A DNA stretch of 29,850 nt from an uncultured Helicobacter sp. (GCA_944325775.1 CALVBL010000019.1:1-29850); one strand, 5' to 3'. Shown: positions 17,714 to 25,831, counted from the first letter of the stretch. The notes: a model not told the origin generated them from the sequence alone. Numbers and translations: made by a program.

Positions 17714-18495
17714 TATCGCTCCTTGGTGCTGGATTTGGTGTGGGTGGTGGATTCTCGCGGACGATGAAACACACAAAATATCGCCTTATACACCTGCAAC
17801 GTCAGCCGCACGATCTCGCGCGTGATTTTGGTCGCTCTTGAGGGTTTGAGTGTGTTGCGATCGGCGATGTTGGTCTCTAGGGTTTCATTAGAGGCGAGCA
17901 GATGAGGCACACACACCAATATCCATACTTTGTGGATATAAAACATATCCATATAGTCATCTACGGGGAATATCCATTTCTTAGCATATGCGATGAATCT
18001 ATGCGCCGCGCTAGGAGTGAGGTAGTAGCCTTGCGTGCCGGCACAAAGCTGCGTGGTGGCAAATATATGCGGCAAATCTGTGGGCTTAGAGCTCCTAAGC
18101 GGACGTGTTTGGATAAATCGCACATACTCATACCCGCTACGCAAGATCTCTAGCACACCCTGTGCGAAATGCTCACTAAATAGCACATCATCTTCTATGA
18201 TGATACAGGGTTTAGATTCACTCACGCATTTTTGCCATAGTGTGTAGTGTGAGGCGAAGCACGCGATTTCTCCATCGCTTAGCTCTTTACCGCGTAGCCA
18301 GAGACAGAGTCGCTTGCTATAATAATCACTAAATCGCTTATGCTCTCCTGCCTTGCCATCGATAGCTTCAAAAAACTCAAACTCCAGCACTTCACAAAGA
18401 TCAGGATTAGAATCTAGTAGTGCGGTGATCTTCTCACGCATACTGCGGTAGCGATCCGTGGATCGCTTGAGGTTGATGATGTAGGCTTTTAGCAT
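17713..18495 (-). CDS. Family 25 glycosyltransferase, downstream tandem copy
   Basis: A 260-residue LPS/LOS-type glycosyltransferase. AYIINLKRSTDRYRSM is the N-terminal family motif, LSDGEIACFASHYTLWQKC matches the GT25 core, and IIIEDDV supplies the acidic metal/sugar-nucleotide site. It probably adds a sugar (often galactose in this family) to surface glycolipid. Residues from 4 to about 240 are almost identical to the upstream copy; the C-terminal tail differs (HRPRESTTHTKSSTKER). Its ATG (18493-18495) is preceded directly by a C10 tract and has no Shine-Dalgarno; the stop of the upstream copy lies one base after this ATG, so translation probably depends on coupling or on a tract-length change that fuses the two frames. 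Confidence 0.88.
   Translation of the reverse strand: MLKAYIINLKRSTDRYRSMREKITALLDSNPDLCEVLEFEFFEAIDGKAGEHKRFSDYYSKRLCLWLRGKELSDGEIACFASHYTLWQKCVSESKPCIIIEDDVLFSEHFAQGVLEILRSGYEYVRFIQTRPLRSSKPTDLPHIFATTQLCAGTQGYYLTPSAAHRFIAYAKKWIFPVDDYMDMFYIHKVWILVCVPHLLASNETLETNIADRNTLKPSRATKITREIVRLTLQVYKAIFCVFHRPRESTTHTKSSTKER
17773..18484. repeat. Tandem duplication arm 1 of 2 (within GT25 genes)
   Basis: These 712 bases match 18615-19326 at an offset of 842 bases. By eye I find only two differences, both at the left end (17790 and 17802). The duplicated part covers almost the whole glycosyltransferase domain, while start codons and C-terminal tails lie outside it. Such near identity implies a recent duplication or ongoing gene conversion. 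Confidence 0.93.
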
Positions 18496-19343
18496 TGGGG
18501 GGGGGGCAGTATATGAGAGCTTTGCTCTTGTGTATCACGCGTGGTGTGTGATGTATCCGCTTGACTAGATCCTAGCTTTTTGCAAAGCCTATCGCGCGCG
18601 CGGTAATGCGTGAGACAAAATATCGCCTTATGCACCTGCAACGCCAGCCGCACGATCTCGCGCGTGATTTTGGTCGCTCTTGAGGGTTTGAGTGTGTTGC
18701 GATCGGCGATGTTGGTCTCTAGGGTTTCATTAGAGGCGAGCAGATGAGGCACACACACCAATATCCATACTTTGTGGATATAAAACATATCCATATAGTC
18801 ATCTACGGGGAATATCCATTTCTTAGCATATGCGATGAATCTATGCGCCGCGCTAGGAGTGAGGTAGTAGCCTTGCGTGCCGGCACAAAGCTGCGTGGTG
18901 GCAAATATATGCGGCAAATCTGTGGGCTTAGAGCTCCTAAGCGGACGTGTTTGGATAAATCGCACATACTCATACCCGCTACGCAAGATCTCTAGCACAC
19001 CCTGTGCGAAATGCTCACTAAATAGCACATCATCTTCTATGATGATACAGGGTTTAGATTCACTCACGCATTTTTGCCATAGTGTGTAGTGTGAGGCGAA
19101 GCACGCGATTTCTCCATCGCTTAGCTCTTTACCGCGTAGCCAGAGACAGAGTCGCTTGCTATAATAATCACTAAATCGCTTATGCTCTCCTGCCTTGCCA
19201 TCGATAGCTTCAAAAAACTCAAACTCCAGCACTTCACAAAGATCAGGATTAGAATCTAGTAGTGCGGTGATCTTCTCACGCATACTGCGGTAGCGATCCG
19301 TGGATCGCTTGAGGTTGATGATGTAGAGCTTGATCTTACTCAT
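18489..19343 (-). CDS. Family 25 glycosyltransferase, upstream tandem copy, ending in a C10 tract
   Basis: A 284-residue GT25 enzyme with the same motifs as its neighbour (INLKRSTDRY, LSDGEIACFASHYTLW, IIEDDV). It starts 8 bases inside the end of hypC, so it is read as part of the hyp run. The C-terminal 40 residues are unique and polar and end in LPPPQC, where the three prolines are encoded by a C10 tract at 18506-18497. With ten C the protein stops just after the tract. With eleven, the frame continues without a stop into the downstream GT25 gene (a 543-residue two-domain protein). With nine, it gains a different tail of about 20 residues. Confidence 0.88.
   Translation of the reverse strand: MSKIKLYIINLKRSTDRYRSMREKITALLDSNPDLCEVLEFEFFEAIDGKAGEHKRFSDYYSKRLCLWLRGKELSDGEIACFASHYTLWQKCVSESKPCIIIEDDVLFSEHFAQGVLEILRSGYEYVRFIQTRPLRSSKPTDLPHIFATTQLCAGTQGYYLTPSAAHRFIAYAKKWIFPVDDYMDMFYIHKVWILVCVPHLLASNETLETNIADRNTLKPSRATKITREIVRLALQVHKAIFCLTHYRARDRLCKKLGSSQADTSHTTRDTQEQSSHILPPPQC
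18497..18506. repeat. G10 (minus-strand C10) homopolymer, candidate phase-variation tract
   Basis: Ten G on the plus strand, at the junction of the two GT25 genes. Tracts of this kind slip during replication in Helicobacter and Campylobacter and control surface-glycan genes. Here the tract is at the 3' end of the first gene and takes the place where a ribosome binding site for the second gene would be. Confidence 0.85.
18615..19326. repeat. Tandem duplication arm 2 of 2 (within GT25 genes)
   Basis: This is the partner of 17773-18484 (offset 842). Homology ends just inside the start of the coding region: the upstream copy begins MSKIKLYIINL and the downstream copy MLKAYIINL. Confidence 0.93.
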
Positions 19344-19575
19344 TGTCTTCCATAGATTCTATGATCTCTTCATAGAGTTCTAGGCTCTCCCTAGCGGCTT
19401 GCTCATCGATCTTGCTCATCACAAACCCAATATGCAGCAGCACCCAATCGCCCACAGAGAGTTCCTCATCAAGTAGGTCCAGTCGCGCCTCCCGCTTCAC
19501 ACCCATCGTATCCACCATCGCGGTATTATTGACCTTATCGATAGAATCCACCCTAGAAGGTATCGCCAGACACAT
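19336..19575 (-). CDS. hypC: Hydrogenase maturation chaperone HypC
   Basis: HypC carries the Fe(CN)2CO group with HypD and delivers it to the hydrogenase large subunit. The 79 residues begin MCLAIPSRV, with the essential Cys2, and contain the OB-fold stretch VDTMGVKREARLDLLD and SVGDWVLLHIGFVMSKI. The start is supported by AAAGGAG. It is separated from hypB by repeat copy D (a 225-base gap) and overlaps the downstream glycosyltransferase by 8 bases. In H. pylori I recall hypB-hypC-hypD in direct succession; no hypD is found here. Confidence 0.96.
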   Translation of the reverse strand: MCLAIPSRVDSIDKVNNTAMVDTMGVKREARLDLLDEELSVGDWVLLHIGFVMSKIDEQAARESLELYEEIIESMEDNE

Positions 19576-19600
19576 ATTCGCTCCTTTGTATATATATTTT

Positions 19601-19775
19601 TATGCAATTTGCCTTTTGCAAATTGGTATCGCTTCGTGCGGAGTGAATCCGCCCTTCGCTCCGCTTCGCGATCATACAGCAGATTTTTTAGAATCTAAAA
19701 CATTGCTTGGTGTCGCCGCATCATTGACACGATTTGGGCTAACGCATTTTCTATAAACCCGCCTAGATTCTATCA
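19601..19775 (-). repeat. Structured intergenic repeat, copy D (long-spacer type)
   Basis: This copy lies between hypB and hypC. The tail hairpin has a different sequence but full pairing: CAATTTGC (19605-19612), loop CTTTT, GCAAATTG (19618-19625). Hairpin 1 is GCGGA (19638-19642), loop GTGAA, TCCGC (19648-19652). The core reads ctccgcttcgcgatcatac, and the spacer aligns with copy A (agcagattttttagaatc, cttggtgt, cacgattt, ataaaccc, cctagattctatca). On the minus strand the tail hairpin ends about 30 bases before the hypC ATG, and the element begins about 25 bases after the hypB stop. Confidence 0.85.
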
Positions 19776-19800
19776 TTATTTATGCACCACCAAAGCACCC

Positions 19801-20535
19801 TCAAAATATATGCGCACTATAAAATCCCTCATTTTTGCACTGCACAAAAAATTCCTTGATAGCTCCCACGCTCGCGCTATCCCTGCTATTTAGCACAAAA
19901 AGTGGCACATCTTTTTTGAGCCTCGCTAGATCCTCTCGCACGCGATCTATACGGAAGCCAAAGACCTCGCACAAATCCGCCTTAGACACCACCACCACAT
20001 CCGCGCACAAAAACATACTCGGGTATTTGAGCACCTTATCATCGCCTTCGGGCGTGGAGAGAAACACCACATTGAGTGCCGCGCCTAGATCATAGCTCGC
20101 CGGACACACGAGATTGCCCACATTTTCTATTATCAGATATTCATAGCTCCCCACATCACAGCGCTTGCCTAGCTCTGCCAACCCCTGCTCTACCATAACA
20201 GCCTCAAGGTGGCAAGCCTCACCAGTGGTGATCTGATACGCGCTCACGCCTTTTTGCTCCAGTCGCTCTGCATCGCGATTAGTTTGCAGATCGCCCTCCA
20301 GCACGCAAAATCTAAAGTCCTCATACGCGCTTAGAGATTCTAAAAATGTCGTTTTCCCGCTGCCCGGCGAGCTCATTAGGTTTATCACATAGAGATTGTG
20401 CGCCTTATAATACGCACGTAGCTCATTTGCCTTTTGGTCATTTAGCGAAAGTATGCGCTTAGCGACTTTGATACTTGTGGGATTTAGTGTGGGGTTAGAT
20501 TCTAAGCGCGTATTTGTATTTATCTCATTTATCAT
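19801..20535 (-). CDS. hypB: Hydrogenase/urease nickel incorporation GTPase HypB
   Basis: HypB is the GTPase that loads nickel onto hydrogenase and, in H. pylori, also helps urease. It has the P-loop SSPGSGKTTFLESL (about 53-66), the metal-site motif TGEACHLEAVM, NVGNLVCPASYDLG, and the SKADL nucleotide-specificity motif. No histidine-rich N-terminal nickel store is present. Two ATGs are possible: 20541 (MGMINEI) and 20535 (MINEI). The second is preferred because TAGG lies seven bases before it but only two bases before the first. The gene begins right after the stop of the upstream outer-membrane protein gene, so the two are probably coupled. Confidence 0.95.
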   Translation of the reverse strand: MINEINTNTRLESNPTLNPTSIKVAKRILSLNDQKANELRAYYKAHNLYVINLMSSPGSGKTTFLESLSAYEDFRFCVLEGDLQTNRDAERLEQKGVSAYQITTGEACHLEAVMVEQGLAELGKRCDVGSYEYLIIENVGNLVCPASYDLGAALNVVFLSTPEGDDKVLKYPSMFLCADVVVVSKADLCEVFGFRIDRVREDLARLKKDVPLFVLNSRDSASVGAIKEFFVQCKNEGFYSAHIF

Positions 20536-20543
20536 ACCCATAC

Positions 20544-22367
20544 CTACCAGCTAAACTGCCCACCGAGTTTGATAGCCATATAGTTTGAGACATTAAACCC
20601 ATAGAGTGTTACATTTTGCCCTAGTCCGTATTCCACTGCCACATCAAAGAATCCAAAGAGATTGATACCTGTGGTGAGGATCGCACTCTCCCCTGCCTTG
20701 CTCTGCAAGTCTTTCATCGCACCTAGGCGAAAATCGATGTATTTGAAGTCCGCCAGCACGCCACCGCCGATCATTTGGCTTTTGGGATTGGTTAGTGATA
20801 AAGTGTTGTTGGGCAATATATCCGCATCAAAGGCGAATGTGAGGAAATCTAGGAATTCATAGCTCACGCCAGCGCGCAACTGGGGGTTTAGTGTGATAGG
20901 GCTACCGGTATTCATTTGGATTTGTGGGGCATTGAGGTTTTTAGCCACTAAGCCTATGTTAAATTTACGCAAAAACGAGGGTGTGTATAATACCCCAAGA
21001 TCGATCCCAAAGGTCTGCTGCATGGTCATATCGCTTAGCTTAGGCATTTCTATTTCAAAATCACTAAAGTTAATCTCACCGGGATATCGATACCCAAAAG
21101 CTTGGATAAACTTCACTGCTCCGCCTATGTTGATATCCCCCGCAGCTGTATAGATCGTATGCCCATAGCCCACCGGCACTTCGATGAGCGCGAGGGCTAC
21201 GCCATGTAGCGTGTGATTGCCACTAAGAATCGAGGAACTTTGAAATTTGTTCATATCACTTGACTCAAAGGTCAAGCCGCCATTGCCGGGTGTAGCTTGG
21301 ATAAAAGTAGTGCAGTCCTTACCTGTCATGATATCACAGCTACCACCATTAGTATTACCAAAACCAATAATAAGCTGATTATGTTTTTCATTAATCGTAG
21401 CCGAGAGATTCATAAACATCTGTGGAAGCACTGCCACTGCTACTGCACCGCGTCCGCTATCGGCTTCTTGCACGGTTACTTCGCCTATGCCATCTGCCTC
21501 GATTTTTTTGGTGCGCTCCTTACCACGGACTTGGATCACGATACCATTTTGGGAGTTAAGGCTAAAGTCATTAGATTGCAAAGTATTATTAAGCGTATCA
21601 AAAGCATCTAGAAGTTTGTCAATATCAGAATCCGCCCCACGCGGTATGGTCATCTTGAGATCAGCGGTCTTAAGCAAATCCTCAAAGCTAAAATCCCCAT
21701 TGCTATTACCAATAGTCTTAATAATATCATCGATGCTCTCCACATCGATACCATTGATAATCCCCTTGAGCAGTGGCGGTGCCCCGGCTGCCTCTGCCGA
21801 ATCGACGAGCTTATCTTTAAGTTTTTGCTGCGCGTCCGTATTGCTTTTAAGCGCATCGCCCAAAGCCCCAAGGTCAGAGCAGCTACCATTAGTACAGCTT
21901 ATCCCAACTTCGTTTGCGACTTTATCGATAGCCGCAGAATCTATCGTGCCGCCCGGAGCCACGCCAAAGAACTCCCCAAGCGCATCGCCAAGCGCCCCGT
22001 CTATGGTCGTACCTTGTCCGCCAACGCCACCTGGTATGGTGATCGCCCCGCCAGCCACAGAGGCGCCACCTAGGAGCTTCTCATCAAGCGTGGCGGCGAT
22101 GTTGCTAATCTCATCAAAGTCAATAGTGGCTACTTGCAAGAGATTCTGCTCCCGAAACTGCCCGCCGAAGCTATAGCCCACCTTAGCGCGTCTATCTGCC
22201 CCTAAAAGTGCTGGGTTGTAGTAGATACCCCATGCGGAGTTTTTGAGCGCGACACCTGCGCCACCCATAGAGGTAGAGACCTGCCCCATAGAGCCAAACC
22301 CCAGCCCATAGCCCTGCGAAAGCGCGAGCACACCCGCTAATATACCAAATCGTGCGATGTATTTCAT
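20544..22367 (-). CDS. TraF-like outer-membrane beta-barrel protein
   Basis: A 607-residue exported protein. Residues 1-20 are a signal peptide (MKYIARFGILAGVLALSQGYG). The opening GSMGQVSTSMGGAGVALKNS and GIYYNPALLGA are typical of the family annotated as conjugal transfer TraF-like, related in layout to FadL/PorV barrels. The middle (about 90-270) is Gly/Ser/Asp-rich and contains one cysteine pair in SCTNGSCSDLGALG, probably an external or periplasmic domain. The C-terminal part is a run of amphipathic strands ending in GGQFSW, with the terminal aromatic expected of barrels. The start has AAAGGA upstream. There are no conjugation genes nearby, so a transfer role is not implied. Confidence 0.75.
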   Translation of the reverse strand: MKYIARFGILAGVLALSQGYGLGFGSMGQVSTSMGGAGVALKNSAWGIYYNPALLGADRRAKVGYSFGGQFREQNLLQVATIDFDEISNIAATLDEKLLGGASVAGGAITIPGGVGGQGTTIDGALGDALGEFFGVAPGGTIDSAAIDKVANEVGISCTNGSCSDLGALGDALKSNTDAQQKLKDKLVDSAEAAGAPPLLKGIINGIDVESIDDIIKTIGNSNGDFSFEDLLKTADLKMTIPRGADSDIDKLLDAFDTLNNTLQSNDFSLNSQNGIVIQVRGKERTKKIEADGIGEVTVQEADSGRGAVAVAVLPQMFMNLSATINEKHNQLIIGFGNTNGGSCDIMTGKDCTTFIQATPGNGGLTFESSDMNKFQSSSILSGNHTLHGVALALIEVPVGYGHTIYTAAGDINIGGAVKFIQAFGYRYPGEINFSDFEIEMPKLSDMTMQQTFGIDLGVLYTPSFLRKFNIGLVAKNLNAPQIQMNTGSPITLNPQLRAGVSYEFLDFLTFAFDADILPNNTLSLTNPKSQMIGGGVLADFKYIDFRLGAMKDLQSKAGESAILTTGINLFGFFDVAVEYGLGQNVTLYGFNVSNYMAIKLGGQFSW

Positions 22368-22537
22368 AGAATCTATCCTTTAAGAAATGAAGTCTTAAAA
22401 TCTTGCATACGCCAAAAGCGCTGGATTCTAGTCTAAGTAAGATTAAATGGGGCTTAGAAGCTTGGATACTTGAGAAGCACAAAAGGGAGATACTAAATCC
22501 GCTTCTAGATTCTATAAGCCACACTATTTCCCAAAAG

Positions 22538-22557
22538 TATAATTTTTAGGCTATAAT
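22538..22557 (+). promoter_or_regulatory. Likely promoter for the metB/cysK-type pair
   Basis: Two TATAAT boxes lie 14 bases apart (22538-22543 and 22552-22557), with a T-rich stretch (tttttagg) before the second, as is usual for Campylobacterota sigma-70 promoters that lack a clear -35 box. The first coding start is at 22632. The remaining bases of the 264-base divergent gap (22368-22631) show no recognisable gene or riboswitch. Confidence 0.6.
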
Positions 22558-22631
22558 GCGCGCGTTTTGTGGAGAGTTTGGCAGACTTGACACACAGCGC
22601 GACAAACACCAACCAACACAAAGGACAGCTA

Positions 22632-23783
22632 ATGAACAACCCTCTTGATACACTCCTTATCCACGGCGGACTTACGACAGATTCTAAAACCGGCGCGGTA
22701 AATACACCTATTTATCAAACTTCCACCTATGCACAAGCCGCCCTAGGACAGAATCTAGGCTATGAATACTCACGCACCAAAAACCCCACGCGCGATGGGA
22801 TCGAGAGCCTCATCGCCGAGCTAGAGGGCGGGAAGTTTGGCTTCGCGTTTGCCTCTGGTATGGCAGCCATTGGCACGATTTTGAGCCTCTTTAAAAGCGG
22901 TGATAAGATCCTCATATCGCACAATGTCTATGGCGGCACATTCCGAATCCTCGATAAGGTTTTTAGTAATTTTAATATCCGCTATGAAATCATCGATATG
23001 CGTGATCTTAGCTCACTAGAATCCGCCATCACCCCTGAAGTCAAAGCCCTGCTCATCGAAACCCCCGCAAATCCCTTGATGAGTGTAATCTCCTTGCAAC
23101 AAATCGCCAAAATCGCTAAGAAAAAGGGAATCCTAACTATCGTGGATAATACCTTTATGACGCCCTATCTGCAGCGCCCACTAGAGTTTGGGATCGATAT
23201 AGTCGTGCATTCTGCGACCAAATACCTCGGCGGACATAGCGATGTCGTGGCGGGGCTAGCTGTAACCTCTGACGAGGCACTTGCCCAGCGCATAGGCTTT
23301 TTGCAAAACAGCATAGGCGGGGTGCTCGCGCCCTTTGATAGCTTCCTACTCATACGCGGGATAAAGACTTTGGGACTTAGAATGCAGCGGCATTGTGAAA
23401 ACGCCCTGCAAATCGCAGAATTTCTTAGTAGCCATAGTGGTGTGCAAAAGGTATATTACCCCGGATTGCCCACTGATGAGGGCTATTGTATCCACAAAGA
23501 GCAAGCGCGTGGTGGGGGAGGAATGATTAGCTTTACGCTCAAAGAGGGCTATGACTATAGGGAGTTTTTCGCCTCTACACGCCTTATCGTGCTTGCCGAG
23601 AGCCTTGGCGGAGTAGAGTCCCTGCTCTGCCATCCCGCCTCGATGACGCACGCCTCTATCCCCGAGCAAATCCGCGCCAAAGTGGGCATCACAGACAATC
23701 TCATCCGTCTATCCGTGGGCATAGAATACGCTAATGATCTCATCGAGGATATCGCTCGCGCCATCGAGCAAGCCAAAAAATAG
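22632..23783 (+). CDS. metB: Cystathionine gamma-synthase/lyase family PLP enzyme (MetB/MccB-like)
   Basis: A 383-residue PLP-dependent transsulfuration enzyme. It has the family opening HGGLTTDSKTGAVNTPIYQT, YEYSRTKNPTRDGIE, ASGMAAIGTIL, the VDNTFMTPYLQ segment, and the PLP lysine in HSATKYLGGHSDVVAGL (near 197). The start is the ATG at 22632 after AAAGGA; an in-frame ATG at 22569 would give an unconserved 21-residue extension. Annotated relatives are called cystathionine gamma-synthase, but pairing with the next gene fits cystathionine gamma-lyase (MccB) in reverse transsulfuration, making cysteine from methionine-derived homocysteine. Sequence alone does not separate these activities. Confidence 0.9.
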   Translation: MNNPLDTLLIHGGLTTDSKTGAVNTPIYQTSTYAQAALGQNLGYEYSRTKNPTRDGIESLIAELEGGKFGFAFASGMAAIGTILSLFKSGDKILISHNVYGGTFRILDKVFSNFNIRYEIIDMRDLSSLESAITPEVKALLIETPANPLMSVISLQQIAKIAKKKGILTIVDNTFMTPYLQRPLEFGIDIVVHSATKYLGGHSDVVAGLAVTSDEALAQRIGFLQNSIGGVLAPFDSFLLIRGIKTLGLRMQRHCENALQIAEFLSSHSGVQKVYYPGLPTDEGYCIHKEQARGGGGMISFTLKEGYDYREFFASTRLIVLAESLGGVESLLCHPASMTHASIPEQIRAKVGITDNLIRLSVGIEYANDLIEDIARAIEQAKK

Positions 23784-23807
23784 ATTCTATTCTAAGAGGC
23801 AGATTCT

Positions 23808-24716
23808 ATGCTTTATCACAGCATTGCACAGCTCATTGGCGACACACCCCTACTCGCGCTCAATAAACTCACCATTCCAAACAATAATAAGATTCTCGCT
23901 AAATGCGAGTTTCTCAACCCCGCTGGTGGGGTAAAAGACCGCGTGGCACTACATATCCTGCGCAGGCTCAAAGATGAGGGGACTTTAAGCGCGGATTCAC
24001 TCATCATCGAAGCCACCGCGGGCAACACCGGACTTGGGATCGCGCTCGCGGCTATCGAGCTAGGGTGCAAAGCCCTGCTTGTCGTGCCAGAGATGTTTTC
24101 TATCGAGAAACAAATCCTAATGCGTGCGCTTGGCGCGGAGGTGATAAACACCCCACAAGATCAAGGTATGCAAGGTGCTATGCAAAAGGCTAAGGAGCTT
24201 TTAGAGAATCTACCAAATGCCATTGCTTTTGATCAATTCACAAATCCACACAACCCAGAGGCACACTATCTCACCACCGCGCGCGAGATCTATGAGGACA
24301 CAAAGGGCGAGATTGATTATTTCGTATGTGGTGCGGGGAGTGGCGGGAGTTTCAGCGGGATCACGCGCTATCTCAAAGAGCAAGATTCTCATATAAAAGC
24401 CGTGCTAGCCGACCCGCTAGGCTCGCTCATCGGTGGCAATCAATACGAGGTAAAATCCCGCATAGAAGGAATTGGCAATACTTTCATACCCCAAACTATG
24501 GACGCCACGCTCATCGATAAGGTCTATAAGATCAGTGATGAACAAGCCTATGCGGGGCTAAAAATGCTCGCGCGCACAGAGGGCGTGCTCGCTGGAATCT
24601 CATCGGGAGCATGTATTCACGCGTGTTTAGAACTAGCCAAAGAAGTGCATAATGCAACAATCATAACGATTTTTGCTGATGGGTTTAGCCGATACTTTAG
24701 CCGCGAGATTCTCTAG
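23808..24716 (+). CDS. Cysteine synthase / cystathionine beta-synthase-type enzyme (CysK/MccA-like)
   Basis: A 302-residue fold-II PLP enzyme. The PLP lysine is in NPAGGVKDRVA (about Lys42), the phosphate loop GAGSGGSFSGITRYL is present, and the substrate loop reads EATAGNTGLGIA rather than the EPTSGNTG common in O-acetylserine sulfhydrylases, which favours an MccA/CBS-type role. It lies 24 bases downstream of the metB-like gene with AAGAGG before the ATG, so they are probably one operon. The likely pathway is serine + homocysteine to cystathionine, then cysteine through the upstream enzyme; this assignment is inference, from HP0107/HP0106 in H. pylori. Confidence 0.88.
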   Translation: MLYHSIAQLIGDTPLLALNKLTIPNNNKILAKCEFLNPAGGVKDRVALHILRRLKDEGTLSADSLIIEATAGNTGLGIALAAIELGCKALLVVPEMFSIEKQILMRALGAEVINTPQDQGMQGAMQKAKELLENLPNAIAFDQFTNPHNPEAHYLTTAREIYEDTKGEIDYFVCGAGSGGSFSGITRYLKEQDSHIKAVLADPLGSLIGGNQYEVKSRIEGIGNTFIPQTMDATLIDKVYKISDEQAYAGLKMLARTEGVLAGISSGACIHACLELAKEVHNATIITIFADGFSRYFSREIL

Positions 24717-24767
24717 TGTGCTATGTATTTTGCGCCCGCATATTTTAGATCATGTAAGGATTATTAA

Positions 24768-25745
24768 ATGTCTCAACCATTTGTCTCTATCATCATTCCT
24801 GCGTATAATGTCCAAGACTACATCGCCCAAACTATCGAGAGCTGCGCTAATCAGAGCTTTAGCGATATAGAAATCATCATCGTAGATGACTGCAGCAGCG
24901 ATGAAACTATGACCATAGCGCAAACGTATGCCACCGCCGATGCGCGTATCAAAATCGTGCGCAATACAGAAAATATGAAGCTTTTGCACGCGCGTGCAGA
25001 GGGCGCAAAAGCTGCTCGTGGGAAATATGTGATGTTTGTAGATGCGGACGATGTGCTAGAGTCGCACGCATTGCAGCGGTGTGTGGAGGCAATAAGGGGG
25101 GGGGATATAGACACAAACATCGATATGATTATGTTCAACCACAAGCTATGGCATAGTGATCATACGCGTGAAGTGCGCTGCTACAGGCAGGGCTACTATC
25201 CCAACATCGATATGTTTTATTACTACCTCATCAATATTTCGGGCTTGTGCTGGAATATCTGGGGCAAACTCATCAGACGCGAGCTGTATTTGAGGGCGTT
25301 TGCGCTCATCGATAGTGGGCATAAGCTCAATATGGCAGAGGACGCGCTCATTTATTTCGCCTGCACGAGCCTAGCGCGTAGTGTCCTCACGCTTAGCGAG
25401 CCGCTTTTGCTCTATCGTCAGCGAGAAGATTCTATCAGTCGCACAAAGACCCTGCAGCAACGCGCCCAAAGCCTCAAAGACCATCAGATCGTGAGCCAAA
25501 CCATCGCGCGCGTGAGTGCAGAGCTAGCTCCACACGTCTCGGTGATGCAGCGACTCTATATGCGCAAATACCTTAGCAACGCGCTTCTATCTGCACAAAA
25601 CGCGCGATTTGCACTCGATACACACCCCACGCCCGCGCAGATCCAGCAGCATAAGCGCTATCACAAACGATTTTTGCGCGCACACCGCGCTCGGAAGATT
25701 CTATCGCGCATCGTGTGGCTGTGGGTGGGCGTGAGGAGATTCTAG
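24768..25745 (+). CDS. GT2 glycosyltransferase, phase-variable, in frame (ON)
   Basis: A 325-residue GT-A glycosyltransferase. It has VSIIIPAYNVQDYIAQTIES, the VDDCSSDET nucleotide-binding loop and the metal-binding MFVDADDVLE near 90-96, followed by WNIWGKLIRRELY and MAEDALIYF, typical of LOS and capsule transferases. A G9 tract at 25096-25104 encodes Arg-Gly-Gly at about 110-112 and keeps the frame open; loss or gain of one G would end the protein soon after. The start has AAGGA 7 bases upstream. It is probably transcribed from the metB-like operon or its own weak promoter. The C-terminus is basic (RRFLRAHRAR-like), suggesting membrane association. Confidence 0.9.
   Translation: MSQPFVSIIIPAYNVQDYIAQTIESCANQSFSDIEIIIVDDCSSDETMTIAQTYATADARIKIVRNTENMKLLHARAEGAKAARGKYVMFVDADDVLESHALQRCVEAIRGGDIDTNIDMIMFNHKLWHSDHTREVRCYRQGYYPNIDMFYYYLINISGLCWNIWGKLIRRELYLRAFALIDSGHKLNMAEDALIYFACTSLARSVLTLSEPLLLYRQREDSISRTKTLQQRAQSLKDHQIVSQTIARVSAELAPHVSVMQRLYMRKYLSNALLSAQNARFALDTHPTPAQIQQHKRYHKRFLRAHRARKILSRIVWLWVGVRRF
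25096..25104. repeat. G9 homopolymer within the GT2 gene
   Basis: Nine consecutive G within the coding sequence of the GT2 glycosyltransferase. This length keeps the reading frame open in the sequence given. It is a candidate slipped-strand phase-variation tract. Confidence 0.85.
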
Positions 25746-25787
25746 AAATCTTGCTTCACATTCATCACTCTCATAAGAACTCTTAGC

Positions 25788-25793
25788 TATAAT
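25788..25793 (+). promoter_or_regulatory. TATAAT promoter box for the PP-loop gene
   Basis: A perfect TATAAT lies 38 bases before the ATG at 25832, and AAGGAG (25821-25826) is a strong ribosome binding site. The phase-variable gene therefore has its own promoter. Confidence 0.6.
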
Positions 25794-25831
25794 GCAATCC
25801 TCACACATTTCACTACTATTAAGGAGAAAAA

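Noticed and set aside
17713..19343. Insertion sequence or transposon causing the GT25 duplication
   Set aside because: No transposase, terminal inverted repeats or target-site duplications are seen; a simple tandem duplication explains it.
21487..22176. 229-codon plus-strand frame opposite the TraF-like gene
   Set aside because: It is a shadow of the well-supported minus-strand barrel gene, Ser/Pro/Ala-rich as expected from antisense reading, and has no ribosome site.
20544..22367. Conjugation system suggested by the TraF-like name
   Set aside because: No other transfer genes are in the window; the name comes from a broad barrel family.
22569..22631. Upstream ATG for the metB-like gene
   Set aside because: It adds 21 unconserved residues just after the -10 box, while the ATG at 22632 has AAAGGA at good spacing.
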